A model generated the notes under the pieces. The model saw only the letters and a program-made list of their open reading frames with translations, was not told where the DNA came from and made no database searches. From UBA5072 sp041737175 (GTDB lineage: Bacteria; Bacteroidota; Bacteroidia; Bacteroidales; UBA10428), in the NCBI GenBank assembly GCA_041737175.1, contig JBGSSF010000024.1:248001-312000 (forward strand): a DNA stretch of 64,000 bases, given 5' to 3'. Of the stretch, positions 17,082 to 25,230 are shown one piece after another. The stretch's first letter is position 1. Every line of letters starts with the position of its first letter. A program made the position numbers and the translations under genes.

Positions 17082-17975
17082 ATGCATAAACTACCCGGTT
17101 ACATCTTATTTCTTATTTCTTTATCAGGAATCCATGCCCAGAATTCAGTTCCTTCATTGGTCGCCAAAAACGCAGAAATTCAGAAAGTGGGTTCCGGTTA
17201 TTCATTTACCGAAGGATCATCCGTAGCGCGCGACGGACGGGTATTCTTTACCGATCAGCCCAATGACCGGATATATATCTGGGATGAAAAAGAGGGAATA
17301 AGCCTATTTAAAGAGGGTTGTGAAAGATCAAACGGGACCTGGTTCGGCCAGGATGGGAACCTTCTGGCTTGCGCCGATTTAAACAACCGGCTTGTGAAAT
17401 TTACTCCATCGGGTGACATGAGCGTTTTACACGACAAAGGTTATCAGGGAAGGCATCTGAATGGCCCAAATGATCTCTGGCAGGATAAACAGGGGGGTAT
17501 TTATTTTACGGATCCTTATTATCGCCGTGATTATTGGAAGGCAGAACATAAGCAGGAACAAGATATCCAGGCTGTTTATTACCTGAAACCCACGGGAGAG
17601 CTGATCAGGGTTGTCGATGATCTGAAGCAACCCAATGGTATTGTTGGCACGCCTGATGGTAAATTCTTATTTATTGCGGATATTCAGGGAAGCATAACCT
17701 GGAAATATAACATTCATCCGGATGGATCGCTGGGCAACAAAACCCGCTTTGCGTCTGCTGGTTCCGATGGCATGACGGTTGACAATCAGGGTAATGTTTA
17801 TTTAACTTTCGGAAAAGTGCTCATTTTTAATCCGGCAGGAGAAAAGATCAGTGAGATTGAACTTCCGGAAAATCCTTCCAATATATGCTTTGGCGGTAGG
17901 AACAGGAAAATGCTTTTTATTACGGCAGGGACTTCGGTATATACGCTGAGGATGAGGGTAAGAGGCGTGGAATAG
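17082..17975 (+). CDS. SMP-30/gluconolactonase/LRE-family secreted protein
   Basis: 297 residues with a signal peptide ending near IHAQN. The rest is a six-bladed propeller of the SMP-30 family. Candidate metal ligands are visible: Glu in SFTEGSSV, Asn in GPNDLW, the later QPNGIV and Asp in GSDGMTVD. Blade motifs include GRVFFTDQPNDRIYIWD and GGIYFTDPYYRR. Family members hydrolyse sugar lactones such as gluconolactone. The gene is divergent from the glycosidase-like gene with 63 bases between starts, so the two may share regulation. Its stop codon at 17973-17975 runs straight into a heptameric repeat. Confidence 0.9.
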   Translation: MHKLPGYILFLISLSGIHAQNSVPSLVAKNAEIQKVGSGYSFTEGSSVARDGRVFFTDQPNDRIYIWDEKEGISLFKEGCERSNGTWFGQDGNLLACADLNNRLVKFTPSGDMSVLHDKGYQGRHLNGPNDLWQDKQGGIYFTDPYYRRDYWKAEHKQEQDIQAVYYLKPTGELIRVVDDLKQPNGIVGTPDGKFLFIADIQGSITWKYNIHPDGSLGNKTRFASAGSDGMTVDNQGNVYLTFGKVLIFNPAGEKISEIELPENPSNICFGGRNRKMLFITAGTSVYTLRMRVRGVE

Positions 17976-18038
17976 GGACAAGGGACAAGGGACGAGTTAT
18001 CTTACCTGTCCCTTGTCCCTCGTCCCTCGTCCCTTTTT
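17975..18038. repeat. Inverted heptamer arrays between convergent genes, terminator-like
   Basis: Left words are GGGACAA, GGGACAA, GGGACGA. Right words are TGTCCCT, TGTCCCT, CGTCCCT, CGTCCCT. Nineteen bases of each arm pair with one mismatch around a loop of about 12 bases, and the plus strand then has five T residues, as in an intrinsic terminator. The right arm is also coding: on the minus strand it gives the last residues of the patatin-like protein. Confidence 0.8.
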
Positions 18039-18784
18039 AGGATTTCCACGGTCTTCCTGTACCCCATCTCAAACAATTCCGGCGCTTTATTGAGGTCAGT
18101 CCGGCTGTAATTTGTGATTTCTTCAGGTTCGATAAAGATGTCCAACAGGTGCTGCTTGGGTCTCATTTCCGAAGCGATGGCCAGGTGAAAAGCACGGTCA
18201 GCAATTTGGATCATTCCTTTCAGTTGATCAATCTCTCCGGTCGGATTGATGTACACGCCAATAAGCTTCTTGCATTGACCAACCAGAGGTTCAACCGGAA
18301 AATTATTCATGATGGCTCCGTCAACATAAGGGATATTGTTGATCATGACAGCTTCAAATATCACAGGAACACAGGATGAGGCCAGAATAGCGTCAATCAG
18401 GTTACCCTCTCTGAAATATTCGCTTTTCCCTGCAATAATGTTGGTAGCCGTTACGACAAGAGGTATTTTTAATTTATCAAATGTAGTGGCGCGAAGGTTC
18501 TTGATTAAAGTTTCCTTCAACCCGGTGGGCTTAAAGAAACCAGTTTTCGGAACAGTCATTTGCACTAACTCAAAGATGCTTTTGTGCGAATAGATCTGCA
18601 TAATTTCTTCGGGGGAATATCCGTCGGCATACAATACTCCGGCAATAGCACCGGCACTTACGCCAGAAATGATATCGGGTTTCATGCCAAATTCCTCCAA
18701 TGCCTTTAATACACCCAGGTGTGTAAATCCTCTGGCTGCGCCGCCACTTAAAACTATTCCGATGTTGTATTCAGGTGCGATCAT
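18002..18784 (-). CDS. Patatin-like phospholipase family protein
   Basis: 260 residues with the patatin core. The oxyanion loop is SGGAARG (about 12-18), the nucleophile elbow GVSAG (Ser near 43), and the Asp of the dyad is in VDGAIMNN. Length and layout fit the bacterial RssA/NTE-like group of cytoplasmic or membrane-associated lipid acyl hydrolases. There is no signal peptide. The last ten residues, RDEGRGTRDR, are charged and repetitive because they are encoded by the right arm of a heptameric intergenic repeat, so the original C-terminus was probably nearer residue 249. The gene is followed on the same strand side by lpxK upstream (19 bases). Confidence 0.92.
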   Translation of the reverse strand: MIAPEYNIGIVLSGGAARGFTHLGVLKALEEFGMKPDIISGVSAGAIAGVLYADGYSPEEIMQIYSHKSIFELVQMTVPKTGFFKPTGLKETLIKNLRATTFDKLKIPLVVTATNIIAGKSEYFREGNLIDAILASSCVPVIFEAVMINNIPYVDGAIMNNFPVEPLVGQCKKLIGVYINPTGEIDQLKGMIQIADRAFHLAIASEMRPKQHLLDIFIEPEEITNYSRTDLNKAPELFEMGYRKTVEILKRDEGRGTRDR

Positions 18785-18803
18785 GTTTGCAGATTAATTA
18801 CAA

Positions 18804-19892
18804 TCAAGCCTTTTTCAAATATTTGAATATTTTTTTAATAAACGGCTTTTCGCCCTTTGCCAGGAATTTTACTTCAACCGGTATATAATAAAATGATTTG
18901 CGAAAGTTCTTATCAGAAATGTCAAGTTCCTGAAGCCGGACTGCATCTTTTTCAGTTACCATGATGCACTTCTCCAATCGTTCCATGGTATTAAACCGGT
19001 TTTTAATGTTCCGGATGTCATCGAGATCGAAATTATGGTGATCATCGAAAACGAGTTCATCCTCAACAGTCAGGTATTGTTCAAGAAAGTCTCTTAATGG
19101 CTTGGGGCTGGCAATTCCCGTCACCAGCATCACCCCTGTCTTTAATTTGCGAAAGAACCGGTAGGGAACCGGATCCTGCAAGCCATGCCTGTCCGGGAAT
19201 ACCGGCAAGGGATCCCCATAGGTATAGCATGTAAAAAAAACCTCCTGCTCTTTCTGCATGCTCAGGCCGGCAATGAAATCCGATCTTTCCGGCACTGAAA
19301 GATTGTTGGGACATTTCGTGACAATGATTATATCGGCCCGCCTGGCATTGTGCCACGGTTCTCTCAGGTTGCCGGCAGGAAGCAGTACGTCGGAGAAAAT
19401 GGGACGGTTGTAATCAACCAGCAAAACCGACAGCCCGGGACGGATATGACGGTGCTGAAAAGCATCATCCAGAATGATGACATCCAGTTTATGGATGCTT
19501 TCAATAAGGGTTCGTATCCCTTTGACCCGCTTGTTTTCGACTGCTACATGAACATCCGGGAATTTCAGTTTCATCTGACGGGGCTCATCCCCAATATCCG
19601 TTACACCTGATTTTGTGGTTGCCAGGATAAAATGCCTGGTTTTTCTTTTATAGCCCCGGCTGAGAACGGCAATTTTGTATTCTTGACTCAGCAACCTGAT
19701 CAGGTATTCCACATGAGGCGTTTTTCCGGTACCGCCAACGGTAATATTTCCAACAGCTATTACAGGCAATTTGAAGCGGGTTGACCGGAGGATCCGCAAA
19801 TCAAAAAGAAGATTCCTGGCCTGAACAATCAAACCATACAAGAAGGACAGGGGCAATAATACAGGACGTGCTATTTGCCTGTGACCCGGCAT
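18804..19892 (-). CDS. lpxK: Tetraacyldisaccharide 4'-kinase
   Basis: 362 residues. LpxK phosphorylates the 4' position of the lipid A disaccharide at the inner membrane. The N-terminus has the family pattern of a hydrophobic helix (LLPLSFLYGLIVQARN) followed by VIAVGNITVGGTGKTP, with the P-loop GGTGKT at 53-58. Downstream are LSRGYKRK, GDEPRQM and the DDAFQHR motif holding the catalytic Asp region, all typical of LpxK. Length is normal. It lies 15 bases from sppA and 19 from the patatin-like gene on the same strand, so sppA-lpxK-patatin is probably one transcript. Confidence 0.97.
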   Translation of the reverse strand: MPGHRQIARPVLLPLSFLYGLIVQARNLLFDLRILRSTRFKLPVIAVGNITVGGTGKTPHVEYLIRLLSQEYKIAVLSRGYKRKTRHFILATTKSGVTDIGDEPRQMKLKFPDVHVAVENKRVKGIRTLIESIHKLDVIILDDAFQHRHIRPGLSVLLVDYNRPIFSDVLLPAGNLREPWHNARRADIIIVTKCPNNLSVPERSDFIAGLSMQKEQEVFFTCYTYGDPLPVFPDRHGLQDPVPYRFFRKLKTGVMLVTGIASPKPLRDFLEQYLTVEDELVFDDHHNFDLDDIRNIKNRFNTMERLEKCIMVTEKDAVRLQELDISDKNFRKSFYYIPVEVKFLAKGEKPFIKKIFKYLKKA

Positions 19893-19906
19893 ATTTAAAA
19901 ATCCGT

Positions 19907-21676
19907 TTAATGTATATTTAAATCATAAGGAAGGCGGGCCTGAATTTTATCGCTTTGCAACACCTGCTTAACCAGCCTGTATTGTTTATAATGACCTGAT
20001 AATTCATTCCGCAGAAAACGTTCTTTTACATTGCCCGAAAGTTCCTTCATAATCTGATCAATGGGATCTTCAAGCTTAGGAAGCTCTAAAAGGCGATAAT
20101 GATCAAGTTTGGCTTTTTTTGCTGCAATTTCGATGGCAGTGGTCAATCCGCCCAAAGTGTCAATTAGTCCCAGCTCCAGGGCGTTTTTACCACTCCATAC
20201 CCTGCCTTCAGCGATCTTGTCAACCTGGTCCCAGGGCAGGCTCCGGCCATCGGATACCCGGGTAACAAAGGTTGAATAGGTTCCGTCAATCATCTTTTGT
20301 AATGTAAGCCTTTCGGGTACGGAAAGGGGTCTGTATACAGACGGGAAATCAGAATAGGCATTGGTGTTTTCAACATCCACAGTTATCCCCAGCTTGTTTT
20401 CGAGAAAATCACCGGCATCCACCAGCAGTCCGAAAACGCCAATCGATCCTGTTATTGTGTTGGGACTGGCCACGATGGTATCGGCTGCGGCCACAACATA
20501 GTAACCTCCCGAGGCCGCCACGTCTCCCATGGATGCAATCACGGGTTTTGTCTGGTGGGCCAGGTATAATTCACGGTAGATCACTTCCGAGGCAAGAGCA
20601 CTTCCTCCGGGTGAATTCACCCGGAATACAATGGCTTTTATGGTAGAATCCTGCCTGGCCTCACGAATCGTCCTTGCTATTTTTGCTGAACCGATAAAGC
20701 CATCGGATTGTTCGCCGGTAACAATATCCCCCTCGGCATAAATAACGGCAATTTTGTTGCGTGAATAGCCTTTGCCGTCGCTGGTTTCCGGGACCCGCAG
20801 ATATTTATGATGCGTAATGAAATTCAGATCTTTAATTTTATCAACCCGGGTAAGATGTACCAGAGTATCCAGCACCTGATCCTTATACAGGGCTCTGTCA
20901 ATAATCCCGTAAGCAATAGCCGAAGAATTGTTCCACATCAACAGGCTGTCTGCGAAGGTGTTCATTTTTTCAACAGTAATATTGCGGCTGGAAGCCATTT
21001 GCTCCACCATGTGATCCCAGATGGAACCCACATACGTCCGGATCTGTTCCCTGTTTTCCGGGCTCATCTTATCGTACATGAAAGGTTCTACGGCACTTTT
21101 GAATTTTCCATGCCGGATGATTTCCGGCTTGATATCCAGCTTTTCCAGGGCCTTTTTGTAAAACATGATCTCGGCACTCAATCCAATCAGGTTAACTGAG
21201 CCCTCGGGATTTAGATATATTTTATCAGATACAGAGGCAAGATAATAGGAGCCCTGGGTATAGGTATCGCTGTAAGCGATGACAAATTTGCCCTTTTTCT
21301 TAAAATCAGCAAGTGCATTGCGGATTTCCTCGATAGTGGCAATACCAGTCTGTAAACCGGATAACTCCAGGTATATACCACTGATATTTTCATCCTGACC
21401 GGCTTTGGCAATGTTATCGAGAATATCATTCAGACCTATCGCATTATCAGCTCCCAGGCTGGTCAGATTTACCACCAGCATGGGTAAGGGTGATTTCCTG
21501 TCGTTAATGGGCTGATCCAATTTCAGCATCAGGATGGTTTTGGACTTGATGTCAACAGGTTTGTCCTGGGAGCTGACGAGAGCAGTAATGACGCCCATGG
21601 AAATGAAGAACAGGATAACAACAGCGATTAAAACGCCCAGAATGCTTGCCAGCAAATATTTAAAAAAGCTTTTCAT
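19907..21676 (-). CDS. sppA: Signal peptide peptidase SppA, 67K type
   Basis: 589 residues from the ATG at 21676. The longer frame (to 21766) overlaps the divergent folK start, and the internal start gives a proper N-terminal anchor (residues 3-30, KYLLASILGVLIAVVILFF). Two tandem ClpP/crotonase-like domains are present, as in E. coli SppA. The catalytic Lys is in SVSDKIYLNP in the first domain and the catalytic Ser in VNSPGGSAL in the second. It degrades cleaved signal peptides in the membrane from the periplasmic side. It heads the run sppA-lpxK-patatin. Confidence 0.96.
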   Translation of the reverse strand: MKSFFKYLLASILGVLIAVVILFFISMGVITALVSSQDKPVDIKSKTILMLKLDQPINDRKSPLPMLVVNLTSLGADNAIGLNDILDNIAKAGQDENISGIYLELSGLQTGIATIEEIRNALADFKKKGKFVIAYSDTYTQGSYYLASVSDKIYLNPEGSVNLIGLSAEIMFYKKALEKLDIKPEIIRHGKFKSAVEPFMYDKMSPENREQIRTYVGSIWDHMVEQMASSRNITVEKMNTFADSLLMWNNSSAIAYGIIDRALYKDQVLDTLVHLTRVDKIKDLNFITHHKYLRVPETSDGKGYSRNKIAVIYAEGDIVTGEQSDGFIGSAKIARTIREARQDSTIKAIVFRVNSPGGSALASEVIYRELYLAHQTKPVIASMGDVAASGGYYVVAAADTIVASPNTITGSIGVFGLLVDAGDFLENKLGITVDVENTNAYSDFPSVYRPLSVPERLTLQKMIDGTYSTFVTRVSDGRSLPWDQVDKIAEGRVWSGKNALELGLIDTLGGLTTAIEIAAKKAKLDHYRLLELPKLEDPIDQIMKELSGNVKERFLRNELSGHYKQYRLVKQVLQSDKIQARLPYDLNIH

Positions 21677-21760
21677 GTTTTTATGGATATAACTATTATG
21701 ACCCAACAATATTAATGAAATAACAGGAATTCCCCTAATTTTACAAAACAACAATATCTT

Positions 21761-22246
21761 ATGCATCAGGTCTTATTGTCTCTCGGAAGTAACGCAGGCC
21801 CGCGAAAAGCCAACCTGAGAAAGGCGATACATCTCCTGAAATCATTGCCGGGCAAGATCATTGCTGTATCATCCCTGTATGAAACAGAACCATGGGGATG
21901 TTCGAATGAAGTGAATTTCTATAATCAGGCGGTTAAAATGGTCACCAGGCTGGATCCTGACGAACTGCTGGGTGAGATTCAGAAAATTGAACAATTGTGC
22001 GGACGTATCCGCCCAACTGAACGATATGCTCCCCGTTTGCTTGATATGGATATACTGTTGTTTGATGATAAAATCCATTCAACGGAAAAACTTAAAATCC
22101 CGCATCCGTTAATTCCCTTACGCAGGTTTGTGCTGGTTCCACTGGCCGAAATTGCGCCCGAAGTTGTGCATCCCGTCCTGGGCAAAACCATGATTCAATT
22201 GCTGGAGTATTGCGAAGACGACAAGCAGGTGTTGAAAATCCGGTAA
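21761..22246 (+). CDS. folK: 6-hydroxymethyl-7,8-dihydropterin pyrophosphokinase (HPPK)
   Basis: 161 residues. It transfers pyrophosphate from ATP to the pterin in folate synthesis. The hallmarks are LSLGSNAGPR at the start, SSLYETEPWG, the folding core NQAVKM, and the metal and substrate region RIRPTERYAPRLLDMDILL followed by IPHPLIPLRRFVLVPLAEI. Length is standard for a stand-alone FolK. It is divergent from sppA, with 84 bases between starts. Its last 52 bases overlap the 3' end of the convergent gene at 22195. Confidence 0.97.
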   Translation: MHQVLLSLGSNAGPRKANLRKAIHLLKSLPGKIIAVSSLYETEPWGCSNEVNFYNQAVKMVTRLDPDELLGEIQKIEQLCGRIRPTERYAPRLLDMDILLFDDKIHSTEKLKIPHPLIPLRRFVLVPLAEIAPEVVHPVLGKTMIQLLEYCEDDKQVLKIR

Positions 22247-23172
22247 TGGATGAGCAGGTTGCATGGGAATGTCAGCTTATTCTTAAAAACTTCAATGCTG
22301 GTGGTCTCTCTCGCGCCAAATTCTTTAAACAATACGGGGTAATTCATGATAAAGCCGGAATCAAACAAGAGAGTTGTATTGGTTTCAGAATATTTATCAA
22401 TGATACGGTCTATCAAAAACAAGTCCGGGAAATCCTTGATTTTATCGGGTGCAGTTGCCTGAAAAACAAGGTTGATCCTATTATTCATCCATGCTACCAG
22501 TGCAACCGAGGAAATTTCGTTGTACCGGTCAAACAGGCCATATAATTCGCCCGAATTATGTTGGATCAGTCCGGCCATAACAGTACGTAAAAGCCTGTAA
22601 TTATGCTTTTTTATTATCCGAGGGGCCGGTATTCTATTCTTGTCAATCAAACTTATCATTTCATTGGGCGATAATCCCGGAGATAAGTAATATCCGTTTG
22701 CCATGGTTATATTGAGCCTGCGCGACAAATCAGGCGTATAACCTGCAGTTAATTTGAAATAGGGCAGTATCAGATCGAGTTCAAAGCGTTTATGCAAAAT
22801 GGTTGTGCAACCTTTGCAGTCCAGCGGATTGTATTTGTTGAGCATAATCCGGTAATAACTGAAAACTGGAGGAACAGCCTCAATAAAAACCCGGGTTTTA
22901 TCAGGAGTTATCGGATGATTGGAGAATATTCCCAGATCATAAGCGAAGTAGGGCAGTCCAATAATCTCTTTCCCCAAAAAGCGCTGCAGGATCAGTGGCA
23001 TGACGGATTCGTAATCGTCCTCCACCAGGGCTCCCCAGTCTTCACAGATGAGGTCAAGAAACCAGGAAAAAGCACAAATGCTGCTGTTAAATGATCCGGC
23101 TATGCATTTGTCCCACGCATTCAAATCAATTTCGCTGTTTTTCAAAAAGAATATGGCCATCAGGAAAAGCAT
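22195..23172 (-). CDS. Conserved protein resembling GNAT/FemAB-type acyltransferases
   Basis: 325 residues; start could also be the Met at 23160. There is no signal peptide or clear membrane segment. Sequence features (ICAFSWFLDLICEDWGALVEDDYESVMPL near the N-terminus; a C-terminal half with LYGLFDRYNEISSVALVAWMNNRINLVFQA) recall uncharacterised Bacteroidota proteins of the GNAT/FemAB acetyltransferase superfamily, where the first half pairs a substrate lobe with a second GNAT-like lobe. I cannot identify an acetyl-CoA loop with confidence, so the enzyme activity is a guess. It ends inside folK (52-base convergent overlap) and starts 24 bases after radC on the same strand. Confidence 0.6.
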   Translation of the reverse strand: MLFLMAIFFLKNSEIDLNAWDKCIAGSFNSSICAFSWFLDLICEDWGALVEDDYESVMPLILQRFLGKEIIGLPYFAYDLGIFSNHPITPDKTRVFIEAVPPVFSYYRIMLNKYNPLDCKGCTTILHKRFELDLILPYFKLTAGYTPDLSRRLNITMANGYYLSPGLSPNEMISLIDKNRIPAPRIIKKHNYRLLRTVMAGLIQHNSGELYGLFDRYNEISSVALVAWMNNRINLVFQATAPDKIKDFPDLFLIDRIIDKYSETNTTLLFDSGFIMNYPVLFKEFGARETTSIEVFKNKLTFPCNLLIHYRIFNTCLSSSQYSSN

Positions 23173-23195
23173 TATTAAGAAAAAAACAGCACTGC

Positions 23196-23891
23196 CTAAA
23201 TCAGATTATCATCTGCGAAACTGAAATATTTCTTTCCTGCCACGATAATGTGATCAAGCAGGGTAATATCCATTAAGGACGCGGACTCTTTCAAACGGCG
23301 CGTGACAGAAATGTCAGCATCACTGGGTTGAAGATTGCCGGACGGATGATTGTGGCAAAGAATGAGGGAGGTAGCCAGGTTCTCAAGAGCCATTTTTAGG
23401 ATCATCCGGATGTCGGTGACTGTTCCGGTAATTCCTCCCTGGCTGATACGGCGCTTTTCAATAACCCGGTTGGAACGGTTCAGGATCAGGACCCAGAATT
23501 CTTCGTGGGAAAGATCCGAAAGCACAGGGTAAATCATGTTAAAGACATCGGCGCTTCCAGTTATTTTATCGGCTTCGGGCGGCTCGGTCAGTTTCCTTCT
23601 CCTCCCCAGCTCAAAGGCAGCAACAATGGATGTAGCCCTTGCCTCACCAATGCCTTTTAATTTCTTCAAATCTGAAATGGAGAATTTTCCAAGCTTATCC
23701 AAATTATTCCCGGCTTTGTTCAAAACCTGCCGCGCAAGTTCAACGGCCGAGGCTTTTCTGGTCCCCGATCCTATTAAGAGAGCTATTAACTCGCTGTCAC
23801 TTAGGCTTTGAATGCCTTTGGTAATCATTTTTTCACGCGGGCGATCTTCCAAGGCCCAGTTTCTGATACTGAGATTTGTGTAGTCATCCAT
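23196..23891 (-). CDS. radC: RadC family JAB-domain protein
   Basis: 231 residues. The N-terminal half carries a helix-hairpin-helix region (LKKLKGIGEARATSIVAA) after SDSELIALLIGSG. The C-terminal half is a JAMM/Mov34 metalloprotease-like domain with HNHPSGNLQPSDAD and the upstream Glu in RRISQGGITGT context. RadC is no longer thought to be a general repair protein and its molecular role is unsettled. Length and motif order match full-length RadC. It is read away from rpsT across an intrinsic terminator. Confidence 0.95.
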   Translation of the reverse strand: MDDYTNLSIRNWALEDRPREKMITKGIQSLSDSELIALLIGSGTRKASAVELARQVLNKAGNNLDKLGKFSISDLKKLKGIGEARATSIVAAFELGRRRKLTEPPEADKITGSADVFNMIYPVLSDLSHEEFWVLILNRSNRVIEKRRISQGGITGTVTDIRMILKMALENLATSLILCHNHPSGNLQPSDADISVTRRLKESASLMDITLLDHIIVAGKKYFSFADDNLI

Positions 23892-23938
23892 TTCCTATAA
23901 CTATTTTTATGAAAGGTATCATTTTCTTTCATAAATGC

Positions 23939-23971
23939 AAAAGACCCCGATGGATTTCCACGGGGTCTTAC
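23939..23971 (-). terminator. Intrinsic terminator downstream of rpsT
   Basis: On the minus strand a 9-base stem (AAGACCCCG with CGGGGTCTT) closes around a short loop and is followed by a T-run. It lies 27 bases after the rpsT stop codon and is the clearest rho-independent terminator in the window. Confidence 0.9.
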
Positions 23972-23997
23972 TATTTCTTCTGTTACTATATAAAGCT

Positions 23998-24252
23998 TCA
24001 GGCTAAGCGGTTGACCTGTTTTGATATTTCTGATTTCAGGTTGGCTGCTTTATTGGGATGAATGATATTCTTTTTGGCCAGCTTATCAAGCATTGAACTT
24101 ACCTTGGGTAAAAGCTTGGAGGCAGCGGGCTTATCAGTAGTTGAACGAAGTTCTTTCAACGCGTTCCGGGTACTTTTTGCATAATACTTGTTATTATCCT
24201 TACGGGCCACGTCCTGTCTGATCCTTTTCTCTGATGACTTATGATTTGCCAT
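23998..24252 (-). CDS. rpsT: 30S ribosomal protein S20
   Basis: 84 residues, the normal length of S20. The start MANHKSSEKRIRQD and the Lys/Arg/Ala-rich helices (KSTRNALKELRSTTDK, LAKKNIIHPNKAANLKSEI) are typical. S20 binds 16S rRNA early in 30S assembly. The gene has its own -7 box at 24303-24310 and a strong terminator, so it is probably monocistronic. It is divergent from rpsP. Confidence 0.98.
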   Translation of the reverse strand: MANHKSSEKRIRQDVARKDNNKYYAKSTRNALKELRSTTDKPAASKLLPKVSSMLDKLAKKNIIHPNKAANLKSEISKQVNRLA

Positions 24253-24302
24253 TGTATTTTATGATATAATTCTAATTTCGCAAGTGTTTTTTAAAAGAGC
24301 GA

Positions 24303-24310
24303 CAAAAATA
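24303..24310 (-). promoter_or_regulatory. -7 box for rpsT
   Basis: TATTTTTG on the minus strand, an exact TA-N2-TTTG match, 51 bases before the rpsT start, in an AT-rich divergent region. Confidence 0.55.
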
Positions 24311-24349
24311 ATTAATTTTTCAATACGGAAAAATTTTTAAAAAAAATTA

Positions 24350-24357
24350 TACATTTG
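24350..24357 (+). promoter_or_regulatory. -7 box for the rpsP-rimM operon
   Basis: TACATTTG, an exact TA-N2-TTTG match, 42 bases before the rpsP start and preceded by a long A/T tract that may act as an upstream element. Confidence 0.6.
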
Positions 24358-24398
24358 CAAGCTCAAATTTAAAGTAGGTTTATTATTTAATTTATTGT

Positions 24399-25157
24399 AT
24401 GCCCGTAAAGATCAGATTATCGAAAAAAGGCCGCAAAAAGTTGCCTTACTACCACATTGTGGTAGCAGATAGCAGGGCGCCACGTGATGGTAAATTTGTT
24501 GAAAGGATTGGTTTATACAATCCCCAGACTAATCCTGCTACTATTGAATTAAATTTTGATAGAGCATTAGATTGGTTACAAAAGGGCGCTCAACCTACCG
24601 ACACCTGTAGGGCTATTTTATCAGAAAAAGGTGTTATGATGAAAAAGCATCTCCTCGAAGGAAGTAAAAAAGGTGCTTTTCCCTTAGAAGAAGCTGAATC
24701 GCGTTACCAGAAATGGCTAAGCGAGAAAGAATCCAAGTTAAAAGCTCAGGTTGACAAGATTTCAAAAGGTAAGACCGACGAAATTAGGAAAAGACTTGAA
24801 GCTGAAACCAAGGTGAAAGAAGCCAAGGCTCTGGAAGTTGCCAAAAAGCTGAAAGCAGAATCTGAAGAGGCGGTTGCTGAAGCAGCAGCAGAAGAAGAAG
24901 AAGCAGTTGCAGAAGCAGCGGCAGTTGAAGAACCTGTAGCAGCAGAAGAGGCAGGTGCAGAAGCAGTGGCAGCGGCAGTTGAAGAACCAGCAGTTGAAGA
25001 AGCAGCCGCAGCTGTAGTTGAAGAACCGGCAGTTGCAGAAGAAGCCGCAACGGCAGTTGAAGAACCGGTAGCAGCTGAAGAACCGGCCAAGAAACCAGCA
25101 GCAGAAAAGCCAAAAAAGACTACACCGGAAAAACCGGCTGAAAACACAGAAGCCTGA
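24399..25157 (+). CDS. rpsP: 30S ribosomal protein S16 with a long Ala/Glu-rich tail
   Basis: 252 residues, against about 80-90 for most S16 proteins. Residues 1-85 are a normal S16 core (MPVKIRLSKKGRKKLPYYHI, ADSRAPRDGKFVERIGLYNP). Residues of about 100-150 are a charged, probably helical extension of a type common in Bacteroidota. From about 150 on the chain is almost only Ala, Glu, Val and Pro, with repeated VEEPVAAEE-like units, then a Lys/Pro-rich end. The DNA here is dominated by GCA and GAA triplets and could change length by slippage. The tail is likely disordered and solvent exposed. rimM follows 73 bases downstream. Confidence 0.97.
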   Translation: MPVKIRLSKKGRKKLPYYHIVVADSRAPRDGKFVERIGLYNPQTNPATIELNFDRALDWLQKGAQPTDTCRAILSEKGVMMKKHLLEGSKKGAFPLEEAESRYQKWLSEKESKLKAQVDKISKGKTDEIRKRLEAETKVKEAKALEVAKKLKAESEEAVAEAAAEEEEAVAEAAAVEEPVAAEEAGAEAVAAAVEEPAVEEAAAAVVEEPAVAEEAATAVEEPVAAEEPAKKPAAEKPKKTTPEKPAENTEA

Positions 25158-25230
25158 TTCGGCAGGATTTTTCAGAACCGGAACATCCCGGCATCGGTAC
25201 CGCAGTTTTGTTGAACGGTAAAGTGTTCTG

